Translations under genes and position numbers: made by a program
Assembly (NCBI GenBank): GCA_003868215.1
Contig: QWDQ01000020.1
Span: 335,308 to 399,307 of the forward strand
From: Pseudophaeomoniella oleicola
Lineage: Eukaryota; Ascomycota; Eurotiomycetes; Phaeomoniellales; Phaeomoniellaceae
Direction: 5' to 3'
DNA length: 64,000 nt
In this document: piece after piece, positions 10,380 to 22,114 of the stretch
How the letters are laid out: every line of letters begins with the position of its first letter
Position numbering within the stretch: position 1 is the stretch's first letter
Notes under the pieces: generated by a model
Databases searched by the model: none
The model's input: only the letters and a program-made list of their open reading frames with translations
What the model was told of the DNA's origin: nothing

Positions 10380-11775
10380 ATGACCGAACAACAACAACAA
10401 CCCTCTCCCTCTATCTCTTCCAAAAAATCCCCTAAATCTCCTCCACCCCGTCCTTCCTCCTCTTTAACCCGACCCTTCCTCACAAAAGCCTCCTCCTTCC
10501 CCTTGCTACTGCTGCTACTGCTATGCTATACCATCTTCTCGCTGAGCCGTGATGTCCCCGCCGCCATCGCGACGTTGCGTCGGGCTTCTCCGGGGGTTTC
10601 GGGAGGAGGAGGAGGGAAGGGGCTTTGGGAGGGGGGAGAAACAGGGAATGGGAATGGGAATCGGGGAAAGAAGGTGGAGGTGGTTTGGGCGCCGGAGAAG
10701 TTGAATGGGGTGGCGAATGAGGTCAGGGAGTTTTGGATGGGACGTAAGTTTGGAAATCTTTTTTGCTTTGCGAGTTCGTCGTTGTCTTTGTGGTTTCTGG
10801 ATATGCCTCTTTTGTTGTGTTTCTTCAAGGCGGCTTATTGTCTTCAAAAGATTGCTTGGCGTGGTGTGGTGTGGCCGTATAAATAAGGAATCTCACTTGT
10901 GAAACAAATACTGACATGCCAAATCAATCTGCACAGGCGCCGTCGACATCCTCTACGAAATAACCGATACCAAATGTCCATTCGGAGCGTTCGGTAGCGT
11001 CGTCGTCAACCATAGCGATACGACGGGTCCGTTGGGTGGGTTTGGGAGGGAGATTTGTGTCGGTGCTAATGGGGTTGCGGCGAAGGGGGATCCGACTTTA
11101 CATGGTAAGTATTGGACTGTTGTATTTACTGGTCTTTCCCTTTTTACCTAACGGATCACCTTTGCTGCTTTTGTGGTTGTGTCGAGAGGTATACCGTCAC
11201 CTTGGGTTCCTGAGTCCTTTCTTCAAGGAAGTTCAGAGTCCAATACTCCCCCAAACTTGCAATTACCCTATCTCTCCTCCCCTTCATTTCTCCATATCTA
11301 CCCTTCCCTTTCTAACCCTTCCTCCTCCTCTTCCCTCTCCACAGGCGAAATCGCAACAATCCAAAACTGCACCACTCTCCTCCCCCAATCTCTCCAGTCC
11401 CTCCCCTCTCTCACCCTCTACACCACCGCCGAACCCTGCCCCATGTGCGCCTCTGCAATCCGCTGGTCGAACTTCCACGAAACCGTCTTCGGGACTTCAA
11501 TCGACACGCTCGTCTCCCTTGGATGGCCGCAGATCGATATCGGGAGCGCCGAGGTGTTTGGGAGGAGTTGGAAATTGAGTAATGGCGGTGCGAGTGGTGG
11601 TAGTCATGGGGAAAGAGAAGGAAGGAAAATGACGGGATTGTTGGGCGGGGTGTTGAAGGGAAGGACGGATCGGTTGTTTGGGTGGCAGTTTCGGAGGGAG
11701 GAAAAGTGTCCGGAGGGGTGTGGGAGGGATGGTGGTGATGGGAAGGGGGGGGTGTGTGTTACAGACGGTTCGTAA
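10380..11775 (+). CDS. Membrane-anchored cytidine/nucleoside deaminase family protein
   Basis: Three exons: 10380-10743, 10937-11104 and 11345-11775 (introns of 193 and 240 nt, both GTAAGT...CACAG). The spliced protein has a cytosolic Ser/Pro/Lys-rich tail (residues 1-40), a hydrophobic segment of poly-Leu character (about 41-58), and then a CMP/dCMP-deaminase fold. Zinc-site motifs are HGEIATI (His ligand plus the proton-shuttling Glu, reconstituted across intron 2) and TAEPCPMC (two Cys ligands). Similar soluble enzymes deaminate guanine, cytosine or tRNA adenosine. The sequence around WSNFHETVFGTSIDTL resembles fungal guanine deaminase/CMP-deaminase-like proteins, but the substrate is not assignable. 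The hydrophobic N-terminus is unusual for this family and implies a signal anchor. The C-terminus has a Cys pair CPEGC. Confidence 0.78.
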
Positions 11776-12349
11776 TGGTAGTGAAGAAGGTGATTGTGGT
11801 GGTGATGTGAACCTAGAGACAATATTACTTTGTATGTAAATTCAACACGAACACATCCGAGACCTCAGTCTAGACGTGTCCTACATAAGGAAGTAGAAAA
11901 ATATTGTCATAAGTGATAAGAAAACGAATAAGCATAGAAAAAGAGATATCTACCTATCTACCTAGTTATCTAATTACCAATAGATCACACCAGTGGACTC
12001 GACAATGAGTATCGTTATTTCATTACTATTTCAAGGATAAAGAACAAGAAAGACCTCTCTGTTAGTTACGTCGGTACTATGATATTCCCATTACAACCCC
12101 CTCCAACCCCCCTCCAACTCCCCTCAGACTCAACATCATATTCACCCCTCTTCCCTTCCCAATAAAAACCCATCAGTGACAACGTCAAATCCCATTTCTC
12201 CATTTGAAACACAAAAGCATACATCTTCCTTCCGGCCGCGCAAAGGAGAGAAACTGTGAAACCGAAGATGAAGGGGATGAATAGTACTGATGAAAAGGAC
12301 TGTTGAATTGCTCGTTGTGAAGTTGAGGACAGATAGACACGGCTGCGGT
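11776..12349. other. Convergent spacer between deaminase and HET gene
   Basis: A 95-residue frame on the minus strand (12066-12353) begins at an ATG overlapping the HET stop codon. It has one hydrophobic stretch but no recognisable domain, so I do not call it a gene. Confidence 0.45.
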
Positions 12350-14362
12350 TCATATTATGGTGATTCTGCGACGCGTACCGGTATAGATCGCATCTGAGCC
12401 CTCAAAAGATAGCGGCGTTGGGATATCGATTTGAGGTACATTTGCTTGAGTCGAGGTTTGGCTCTTAACAAAGTATCTGAAGGCGATACCGACACGTCTG
12501 AAAGTATCAGACTGGTGGCCCTCGCCGTCAAGGATGAGATACACTTCTTCTTTTCCAAAAGAAACATTTCTGTATCCTAGCCAGAACAGCTGATGAAATT
12601 GTTTCTCTACTGGGAAATCCCAGTGAGCACTACCCCATGAAGATAGTCCAATGAGTTCTGTTGCTATCCTCCGGGATGCTACGGGTTCAGACATCCAACC
12701 TTTGAGATCAACCGCGCCATTCCGAATCCCTCCGTACCCATTTGCGCTTGCGTCAATTTCGATACGCACAACCTCTGCAGTAGATCGGAAGGAGAGTATG
12801 TCTGCAGTGGTCCCAAAAGTGGAGTATGAAATTCCTCCGTCTATAGAGGCCCAACTCCACGAAGGGGCTCGATATTGAGCAGGCTGACTTACAAAAGGGC
12901 CGCTCTGCCAAAGTAGGCACTGTACGAAATACCTTTCCCAAAGCCCGCCAACGTACTTGGCCCCGATGTGATGCTGCAACCATTTTGCCAACCCATCTAA
13001 GGCTGGTAGCTTATCCGATTCAACAGTCAGCTTCCTGTCTGTGTACTCCTCTACCAAGCGAAACCACTTCAACAAGCCAAGTTCTTGTGACATTAGAGTC
13101 ATTTTACAGGAAAGCGGCTGGAGATCTGACCAGTGTTTTCCTAAGTGTCCCAGATCTGTTCGGCAAACTTGGCCACAGTCCCATATCAGAACTCCTCTGC
13201 AGAAGTGAAGGACCGCTGGAGATAAAATTCGTTCTTGCAATGCCCAACCCCTTTTATTCAACAGACCTAAAAGTTCTTTCTCAGGCTCTAGTATAGGACC
13301 TGCATGGATTACCCGAGCGGAGAGATTCATGAAAGAACGCACTTCGTCAGTGGCCATCTCCACAGGGATATCAACGAAATGGGACACGTTTCGAGAAAGC
13401 ATGCCCGCAGATGGATCATGAGCATGCATGGCCGAGAGGGTCAAACTTGCACCAGTATAGATTTGATCCATATAGAGGGCTTCTGAAGCCCACTCCTCAT
13501 GATCATCTTGCGTAATGCATAAAGCATCTATCCACAGGTAAGAGAATCCGAGCTGTAAAGTCACTTGAATTGCATCTTTGAACAGCAATGGCAGCTCATC
13601 CCAAGGAACGGTCCTCATGAATCCATGGAGCTTTCGACGAGTAGTTCGTATAGGCAAGGCGTTTCCCCAACAATAACTTAGGGCCAGATATGGAAATGGA
13701 TCAATGTCAGCGTTACAAAGCCGAACACTGATCGTTCGATCTTCACGAACTCTGATATCGATGAGGCGCTTAGGTCTTTTGGTTGACTTGAAGGAACGAC
13801 ATAGACTATGGAATTTAATGCATTCATCAAGCCAAGGTCGCACCTGTCTAATATAGGGCAGTGTGCCGGGATTACCTTGCAGCGTTCTCAGAACAGGTGT
13901 CAGGAAGGGTAGCCGATCTGTCTTTTGGAGAATGAATGTGTCGCAAGACTGCGAAATCTCAGCGGAGGCAGAGATCAATATAGGATCCTCTGCCAAAATT
14001 CCACCTTCAAGCCAAAATAGTTGCAAGGAGAGTGCCTTCTCAGCCAGATGGTGTAGATAGACTCGCCCTGGCCGGCTTGGTGATGTGGATCCGATGAGAC
14101 AGCACAAGCGACATGACTGACCAGACTGTCTGAATTCTGACAACGTTTGACATGCATGAGAATCAAAGGTGAAGCGCCAAGGATTCACAGCCTGTACCCA
14201 ACCATCTGTCTCGCGGCTGAGAAGACCGTTGAGCATCCTCTGGCACGACGAACAAATCCATGTAGTATGAATCCTAAGTCTAGCTTTGGAGTATATTTTT
14301 GCTGGACTTATGACGGAGTCCAGGACAGCATTGTCGTCCCAAAAACCAATAATCTCATTCAT
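12350..14362 (-). CDS. HET-domain (heterokaryon incompatibility) protein
   Basis: A 670-residue intronless frame. The N-terminus has two Cys pairs (CSSCQ and CRLCC) usual in this class. The HET domain starts at about residue 225 with LALSYCWG, followed by WIDALCITQDD and MDQIYTGASLTLSA, the three conserved HET blocks. The central part contains RGWALQERIL, the block that follows HET in most fungal members, and the C-terminus includes the APSWSWASIDG motif. HET proteins trigger or modulate cell death on fusion of incompatible hyphae, but the domain is expanded in Pezizomycotina and most members have no proven incompatibility role. No NACHT, WD40 or ankyrin partner domain is fused here. Family assignment is firm; function is inference. 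Confidence 0.9.
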   Translation of the reverse strand: MNEIIGFWDDNAVLDSVISPAKIYSKARLRIHTTWICSSCQRMLNGLLSRETDGWVQAVNPWRFTFDSHACQTLSEFRQSGQSCRLCCLIGSTSPSRPGRVYLHHLAEKALSLQLFWLEGGILAEDPILISASAEISQSCDTFILQKTDRLPFLTPVLRTLQGNPGTLPYIRQVRPWLDECIKFHSLCRSFKSTKRPKRLIDIRVREDRTISVRLCNADIDPFPYLALSYCWGNALPIRTTRRKLHGFMRTVPWDELPLLFKDAIQVTLQLGFSYLWIDALCITQDDHEEWASEALYMDQIYTGASLTLSAMHAHDPSAGMLSRNVSHFVDIPVEMATDEVRSFMNLSARVIHAGPILEPEKELLGLLNKRGWALQERILSPAVLHFCRGVLIWDCGQVCRTDLGHLGKHWSDLQPLSCKMTLMSQELGLLKWFRLVEEYTDRKLTVESDKLPALDGLAKWLQHHIGAKYVGGLWERYFVQCLLWQSGPFVSQPAQYRAPSWSWASIDGGISYSTFGTTADILSFRSTAEVVRIEIDASANGYGGIRNGAVDLKGWMSEPVASRRIATELIGLSSWGSAHWDFPVEKQFHQLFWLGYRNVSFGKEEVYLILDGEGHQSDTFRRVGIAFRYFVKSQTSTQANVPQIDIPTPLSFEGSDAIYTGTRRRITII

Positions 14363-15070
14363 ATTACGGCCAAAGACTCAGTCTTTCGAGACGTGAGTGT
14401 CTCCCTCAAGTTTCGAAAGAGACGAGGGCTCCTTGACAAACAACCTGATTGAACATCGATTTCCGAAATTAAGTTGATTGAAACGAAGGACATATTGTAA
14501 TTCACGTCTGTGAAAAACGACATCAAGAGCCATCAGAGCAGCCGCAGTGCGGGGTTGGGTGGCAGTGCGAAGGAATCATCAGGCTGACAATCGAGACCAG
14601 GATTAGGAAGCGACGAGGCTATTCGCTGCAAAGCAGATAACGGGCACATCGAGACCGCAAGGGACCGCTTCGATCATTTCCCGCTGTCGCTCAGATATGG
14701 TTTTGAAGGTGAAGATTTCTTTATTTGAATGATAGAAGAGCTCATTTGCGAAGGTTTATATATTACAATGGCGGTAAAAGCGGCCCGATCCAGAAACCGC
14801 AGGATAAACTCATTCTCAAAACATATATTGTACTCAGCGCCACCGTTAATGTATTTCAGTATGGATACCTAGGTAGAGACAAGCTATCAGTCTTGGGTTA
14901 TTGTGAGACAGGCACATGATATGATGATCTAGCAATACAAAGGATTCCGTCACTCATCTACAGCCCACACGGTGGACAAAATGTGAGCATGAGTCATCAA
15001 TCTCAGACATACGCCAGGTCATTTCTGTAGCGATACGAACCCAGAGCATGATGAATCATCTCATAGAGAA
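14363..15070. other. Intergenic, no gene seen
   Basis: Between the HET gene start and the oxidoreductase stop only a short frame at 14725-14919 occurs. A CCTAGG-centred palindrome lies near 14870. Confidence 0.5.
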
Positions 15071-16990
15071 CTATCCTGCCTTCTCTTCAGCTTTCTGTCT
15101 GGCTTCGCTCTCTTCCGATTCTGGGGGTAAATTCATCAGTGCAGGGCCCATGATACAGATACCTTCTTTACTGAACCTGCTGCCGTGAATTGGACAGTCG
15201 AAGCTTTTTTCGGTATGATTCCAGCATAGCACTCCTTTGAGATGCGGACAAATAGCTGAATACTTGCTGACGTTTCCATTTTCGTCTTTGTAAATTGCGA
15301 GTGGCTTCTTCGCAGTGGAGTTTAGAATAGCGCCTTCGTTGTTTGGGAGTTGACCGATATCTTCAATGTCAGATTCGGCAAAACGCTTGTATTGTGAGTT
15401 GATCTGAAGATCATGCATGACCATATCCGGGATTGAGGATACCGGAGGGAAACGTTTTGGACTGTAGAGCTCGTTCCAAGGGCTCTCAACGCCGTAGATT
15501 GAATCTGCAAACAATCGACCAGCAATGACACCCATAGTAAGGCCATGGCCTATATCTAACGTTAGCATAGGTTTACTCGTAATGTCGAGCTAATACGTAC
15601 CAGTGTCACCTGAGGCAACATATGTGTGAGACTGTCCTTGATTCTTCCCAATATATTGGACAAGGTCAGTTGAATAGAGCGTTTGACCAGACCATTTGTA
15701 GTCCACGGAACCAATGTATGTGAATCGTTCTCGAGTCCATTTCTCCAGGTGCTCAAACTGTGGCCCTTCTTGCGCTTGCCCGACCTTGTGATCACACCCG
15801 CCCACAACGATGTAGTCCTCCTTTTCATTGCATTCAGTGAATCGAACATAATGATATGGATCACCTTGATCGTTGATCAAACAGTCTTCGTAAGAACCTT
15901 TTGGAATGCGAGCGGCGATGCAATATGTTCTGTAATATTCAACTTCTGCAACAATACTCAATTTCTGAAGCGGAATGCATGTGGCCTCGATCGCATCCTT
16001 GCACTTAATGGTATGACCGTCTGCTGTAGTAACCTCGACATGTTTAGTCAGCAACCCCTTTTCGGTCAAGCTGGCCATTCTGGTGTGGGTATAGCATTCG
16101 AAGTTGGGCTGCTTGGCCAGCCACTTCAGAACACCAACAAGGTACTGCATAGGATGGAACGTAGCGTTGTCTTTGAACACGACCAGTCCTCTCTGATCAA
16201 TCTGGCCATCCCAACCCTTTATGGCATAGTTTTCACGAAACTCAGCTGGTATATCCAACTCTTTTGCCTTGTCAGCATCATCCTTGAGCATCTGAAGCTC
16301 ATTTGAATGACCTGGATCGCCTCTCGGGGCTGCGGGAACTTCGTAGTCAGGGACTAGTCGATACTCACACTCGATGTGAAGCTCTTTGGCTACCTCGCCA
16401 ACATGCTTCAGAGCCCAGGTATGGGACTCTGCAGCAATTTTCGCACCTTTGTCACCATGTTTCTTTGCAATGTCTACCAAGCTATCATCCATGGCGTTGG
16501 ACAAATGCCCGCTTGTACGGCCTGTCTCGCCCGATATGACTTCTCTTGCTTCAATCATGAGGACCTTTGACCCACGTTTGACCAATTCATATGCGCTCGA
16601 AATGCCTGTGATACCGGCTCCAATAATGCAAACATCGGTTTTCTTGTCTCCGTCGAGCCTGGAGAATCGAGGCCGGTTGGAATACGGTTCTTTATGGACC
16701 CAGACAGCGTCGCGAGCACCCGAGGTGTTCATGAAGTTTTGCATTGACGACGCTTCCGGATGGGCCATGGCCGCAAGCTTGGGAACCGTTGACACGGAGA
16801 ACGCTCGAGGTGCTGTGGGTTTGATGGGGCAAACGAGAGCGGAAGCTTTGACAATTGCGTAGTCGGGGAGCTGTGAGTGTTTACGAAGTGGAATAGCAAA
16901 TGAATGTGATGGGAGAGCCGGACGGAGTAGGAGAAGCATGATATGAATGCTTTGACAAAGAAAAGAGAGGATGGTAGTCGAGGTGGTCAA
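15071..16990 (-). CDS. FAD-dependent oxidoreductase (DAO family) fused to a C-terminal Rieske [2Fe-2S] domain
   Basis: Two exons, 16990-15601 and 15549-15071, joined across a 51-nt intron so that SGDTG continues into HGLTMGVIAG, the FAD-domain closing motif. The N-terminus is hydrophobic then basic and could be a mitochondrial or other targeting sequence. FAD domain: dinucleotide-binding VCIIGAGITGISSAYEL followed by an E-rich strand and GETGRTSGHLS, typical of glycine/D-amino-acid oxidase-like (DAO) enzymes. The last 100 residues hold a Rieske site, CPHLKG then CPIHGSRF, with the C-x-H...C-x2-H ligands. The same domain order occurs in bacterial YhfW-like proteins. Substrate and electron acceptor are unknown; an internal electron path from FAD to the cluster is a reasonable inference. 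Confidence 0.85.
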
Positions 16991-18141
16991 ATCAATGGAG
17001 GATCATGTTTCCTATGACGATGACAAGAGGGGTTGGTATGGACATGTCAAAGCAGCTGCATGTGGTTCGTCGAGACCAGTCGTGGTAACCAGGGGGGCCT
17101 CGTGCATGATGCAGTACAGTAGGTTACGTCGAGTAAGGCACTGCTCCATAAACCGTAAACCTACATCAATATCCTGCATCTGCTCGTCAATTCTCAACCA
17201 AGCTGCCCGCCTTTCATTATTTCCGTGATTCATGTTCGATATCTGAACCATCGTCCATCCATCCACCATGCCTTCCTTCTCCCTTCATTCTATAGCTGAG
17301 CTGCTGTCAAGATCCTGTTCTCCTAGGTACGGAGGTACATATCATGCCTCCCAAAGCGCTCAAGAGTAGCGATAGGGTTGCCAATGACGACAGTCCAGTC
17401 ACGTCTTGAATGTCAATTCCCCAAGCTTCCAACCCCGCCAAAGATAAAATTCCCATGATTCTTCTGCTTGTTGATCATTGATTGGGTAAACTGGTGGTAG
17501 CTCCAAGAGGCTGAGGTCTGGATACACGGATACCTTACCGGTCCAATCGCCTTACTTGATTCTCTAAATGGAACCTCGGGCACTATCTCCGGACTATTCT
17601 CACTTATCGATAAGCAATCCATTGCACAGGGAGCGGAAACATCACCATTGGCGTCCATAATTGGGTCAAGGTAGGCTACGGGAAAGTGTCGTGTACTTTT
17701 ACCAGCTTAAAAGCGTGACCGGAGGATAAGGCATTGTTATCGCTGGCGTTGATATCGATAGCCATCTTGATAGAATGTCAAATGTTGATAGCTTAAAGCA
17801 ATAGATCCAACCATGGTAGCAGACGGCCATGCCATTGAGGCCAGAAGAAACTATTAAGGACATTCGTATTATTAACATGGAACTGAACTATCAGCTAGGC
17901 AACTGTCCTCGCCTAGCCTCGAATGCCTTTGCACGAAAATGGAAAGAGAAAACGTGAAAAAGACTTTTTAGACTCGCCGTGATAGCGATAGAACTCGAAA
18001 TCCTCATCCCTGCTATGCCGTGATAATCAACAAAGACAAGTCGGATATCATAAGAGACATAAATCAGAATAACATAAAACACACCGACGCCGGAAATTTA
18101 CATGCCCAAGGTCCACACGGAAATCTAAATGTACAAAGCCA
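16991..18141. other. Intergenic, 1.15 kb
   Basis: A minus-strand frame at 17413-17658 contains a possible GTAAGG donor and could be a first exon, but no convincing protein follows. Nothing else is seen. Confidence 0.4.
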
Positions 18142-19787
18142 CTACTTGATTTCGAGCATCTTGACATCGAAGATGAGCTTTGCGTTCGGTGGAATGTCCG
18201 GCGGTGCACCTTTGCTGCCATATCCAAGGTTAGCGGGAATGGTGATCCTCCGCTCACCGCCAACGGCCAAGCCAGCAATACCAATATCCCAACCCTTGAT
18301 CACATCGCCTGCACCGAGCTTGAACGAGAATGGCTTGCCCTTCTTGTTGGCTATTCCACAACGTTAGAAATTCGAAAAGGAACTACTGGGGTGTAGGGCA
18401 AACTTACAATCAAATACCTTGCCGTTCTCAAGCTTGCCAATGTATCTCATTCCAACACGGTCACCCTTCTTAGCGGCTGGACCTTTTCCGAGTTTCTTGT
18501 CATCAATGAGGACTCCTTGGACAGTCTTGACACCGAGAGCACCAGTGGCACCAGCAGCCGAAGTCTCCTTCTTTGCATCCTTGGTAGCAGCGGAAGGGGT
18601 AGGACCTTGTTCAAGGTTCTTAGCGAATTGAACCTTTTTTTCTCCGTTAGCAGCTGGTTTGGCCGCCTCGGGAGTCACGGCGGCAGCTTCACCATCGTTC
18701 TTCTTCTGCTTCTTGAGCTTCTTCTGTTGACTCTTGCTGAGTTTCTCACCCTCCTTGCCGGCCTTGGCGACTAGGTCATCAAGAGTCTCCTCCTCAGATT
18801 CCTCCGCAGCGCGCTTGTTCTTGCCTTTGCCCTCGGCAGCCTTGACTAGCTTAGGCGCTTCTTCTTCATCGGTATCAACCTCCATGACCCTTGGATCAGC
18901 GACATCGTCGAGCTCATCGCTCTCCTCATCCTCGTCATAGTCGTCAAGCTCATCTTCATCCGGCGAGAGATCATACTCGTCCTCGTCCTCATCATCATAC
19001 AGCGAAGAGGTGCCGTCATCGAGAGGGATTACGTAGTTACCAGTAAGATGGACTGTGTGTGTACCGGTCACCTTGAAGAAGATGCGCTCCTTCTCACCGA
19101 CAACAATATCAAGAGGTTGCTGGTAGTTCTACCAAGAGGTTAGATGGGCAATCAACCGTAATCATGAACAGCGTACCTTCTCTGGATCAAGGGTGCAAAC
19201 AACAACTTCATCAACCTCGAGGGACTCGTCGTCTTCATCTTCATCGCTTTCATCGTCCTCTTCACCGGTGAGCTTTCCCTTGCCCTTCTTGATTTTGGCA
19301 AGAATGGCCTTGGCGGCCGCCTCGTCGTCTTCCGAATCGTCTTCGTCATCATCTTCCTCCATGGCCTCAGCCTCTGCCAAAGCTCTTAAAATGTCCTTCT
19401 TGCTTGGCTTCTTTGATTTGTCGCTTGGGCCCCCGTTAGCCTCTTCGTCGTCAGAGTCGTCCTCGTCCTCTTCGGATGACTCCTCATCAAAGTCGTAGTC
19501 CTCATCATCAGAGTCATCTTCGACGAGATCTGCTGGGAAGCGAATGATCTTAAGAGTAGCCCGAGGTGGCTTCTTGTCGTCAACATCCTCAACTTCTGGC
19601 GCGGCGCTTGGGTCGATAGCAGCCATGCTGACACGGAACATAGCAGCAAAGTCGGGGACTGGGATCAGTATTAGTACAACACAATATGCGATTATCAGGT
19701 AGAAGAATGTAGCTCACCTGCCGGGACCAGAATATCACCTGGTGGCACCTTCATGGCGTAGACCGCCACAGGCTGTGTACCAGACAT
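18142..19787 (-). CDS. fpr4: FKBP-type peptidyl-prolyl isomerase, nucleolar Fpr3/Fpr4 type
   Basis: Four exons: 19787-19718, 19658-19177, 19128-18408 and 18350-18142 (introns 59, 48 and 57 nt). The product has an N-terminal nucleoplasmin-like domain ([18 protein letters not shown]...), long Asp/Glu-rich and Lys-rich disordered tracts, and a C-terminal FKBP domain with [54 protein letters not shown] and [11 protein letters not shown]. This is the architecture of yeast Fpr3/Fpr4 and FKBP39, nuclear proline isomerases and histone chaperones acting on histone tails and rDNA chromatin. Catalytic aromatic residues of the FKBP pocket (Tyr, Phe, Trp) are present. Orthology to the Fpr3/4 group is secure; the choice between Fpr3 and Fpr4 is conventional. 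Confidence 0.92.
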
Positions 19788-20084
19788 GTTGAAGAGTTGG
19801 ATGAACTAGCAACAAGAAAAAGGATGAATAGATCTCTAATGTAATGCAGAGCAAAAGTAACGAGACAGGGTAATCGTTACCAAAAAAAAATGAAGCGAAA
19901 AGAACTAATTGGATTGGACTGAATGATCGATATAAGGTCTTTGTCTCTGCTCATACAAAATTTTCCGGAGATAAAAAAATTTAGTCCCACACTCTGGAAG
20001 TGGCCCACCGAGGCTAAGCGCGACCTTTTGCGCGCCTTTTCCAGGGCAACGCCCGCCATGACGCTTTTCTCTCAAGTAATATAC

Positions 20085-21380
20085 CTATGGATATTTAGTT
20101 TTTATCTATTTTATAAATCTAAACGCGTTTAAACACTCTCTTAATTCTATAAGCTATATCGAAATAGAACGTTATATAAATTTATATATAAATTAAATAT
20201 AGAATCGAGATTAATAAATCATTTAATAATTTTTAAAATAATGAATAACGTTTAATTTACGTAAAATTAAATATTAAAAATATTTAATATAAATCTTATC
20301 GTTACGAATTATTTTTTAATTATTAATAAAATATTATTTTAAATATTTACGTTTATATGTCTTAAAACTAGTAAGAATATATAATTTAAAATATAAATAA
20401 TATATTTTATATTTAAAACGCTGTTAGTAATATTTTATAAGATTTAAATTAAACGAATATAAAAATAAAATTAATAAATATATTTTAAATTTTTTAAAAA
20501 AGCGCTGATTATAATTCAATATATAGATTTTTATATTATTTATTATTAATTTATTTTAATTCGTTTATAAAATCTTAAGCTGTAAAATGAGATTTTTAAT
20601 AATATTAATTAATATAAATAATATAACGTCGTTACGTTCTAAATCTAAATTAGATTCAGAAAATACGAAATCCGAAAATTTATTTTTTTAAATTATAACG
20701 AATATTGTAATCGTTATATTTTATTAAGATTTATTTTTATAAATTATAAAAAGAAAAGAATTCTTTTTATAATAATATTAATATTATTAAAACGACGCGC
20801 CGTTAACGTTAATTTAAATAAAATATTTATTATAAAATAAATATTATAATTAATTTATATTTAAACGATACGTTTATTTAAATTAAAAACGTAGATTTTA
20901 AATATATTTAAATATACATTAAATTCTTTTAATATAATAACGTTTATAACGTTTTTCAGCGTATTATTTAAATCATTTATAAATAATATATTTATAAAGA
21001 TTTTATTTAATAATAATATTTTATTATTTTAAGTCTAAATCTAGTCTTATTTAAATATATAAATAATAATAAATATTATTATTTAATTTAATAAACGCGT
21101 TAGATTTTAAAATATTAATTTAAATATATAAACGTTTATTTTATATACGTTAAATATATTTAATTAAATTTATATATATATATTTTTTTTTTCGATTATT
21201 TAATATTTAAATAAATTTAATTTAAATTTTAAAATTACGCGAATCCTTCGTCTAGATGAATATTAATTATTTAAATTTATTTTTAATAAAATCCTAAAGA
21301 TCTGTAATAACTAATTAAGACCAGAATAGAAAAGATAATTATAATAGAAATCGTTAAATTTTAAGATAGATAAAAACTTA
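20085..21380. repeat. AT-rich RIP-like isochore, relic repeat
   Basis: About 1.3 kb of extreme AT content, with stops in all frames and sharp edges. In the 240 bases 20221-20460 I count no CpA, three TpG and seven CpG, while TpA abounds. Loss of CpA/TpG with survival of CpG is the footprint of repeat-induced point mutation (C to T at CpA). This is therefore probably a mutated transposon fragment. No terminal repeats or ORFs remain to name the element. Confidence 0.7.
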
Positions 21381-22114
21381 ATCGCTCTAGGTGTATTCGG
21401 TGAAGTCAAGGAACCCATCGTCGGATAAACACTAAGATATTGATAGCATACAGAGATGAGATCTGATTCTTATCAGGCCTTAATGCATGCTATTACTGAG
21501 CCTCGCAATCTCTTACTGAGTTCTCTTGCATCTGGTCACTTCACTGTATTACTGCTACTGTATCAGCAACAACCCTGTCCCTATTGTCAACGATGAGCAG
21601 GGATCCTGATCAGTCTTGCTGATGAAGGCTTGTGGATTTGTCCGCTCTACACCTCTGTGAGAGTTGCTATTCATGTGCCGTCTCTTCTTTTCAATAACTA
21701 CACAGGCAAACCCCTCCAGCGTCTCGGGAGCACATGTTACAGGCGTATCTCTCCTGTGAGTCTTGATTGTACACTGCCGCATCTGCAGACTGGCGGTAAT
21801 ATTAACTATATCTTCGTGGGTCGATCGATTCAATTGGTCACTAGTTGCCTGATACATCGCCCCCAAAACCAAGGAGCACCCATCAGAGTTAATTCTCTTG
21901 GTGCTTACTCCTTAGATTGCACACATGAATAGTATATACACCTCGAGTGGCGCGTGCTTCCTCCTGACAGGTAGGCTATATTGGTTGTCCTACTTCTGCG
22001 TGCCTCGAAGATCCTTCGTTTCTCTCCATCCTTTATATCACTACTATTATCGTTGCTGTCGACCTATTTCTTTGTTCCCGGAGTGTCATCTGGATACGCT
22101 ATACGACTTCGACG
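21381..22114. other. Intergenic, normal composition, no gene seen
   Basis: Frames at 21555-21872 (minus) and 21630-21932 (plus) have no recognisable features. The stretch probably includes the promoter of the next gene. Confidence 0.45.

Noticed and set aside
12066-12353. 95-residue frame overlapping the HET stop codon
   Set aside because: Single hydrophobic stretch, no homology recognised and no promoter spacing; more likely 3' UTR.
17413-17658. Possible first exon of an unknown gene on the minus strand with a GTAAGG donor
   Set aside because: The continuation is short and lacks any recognisable domain.
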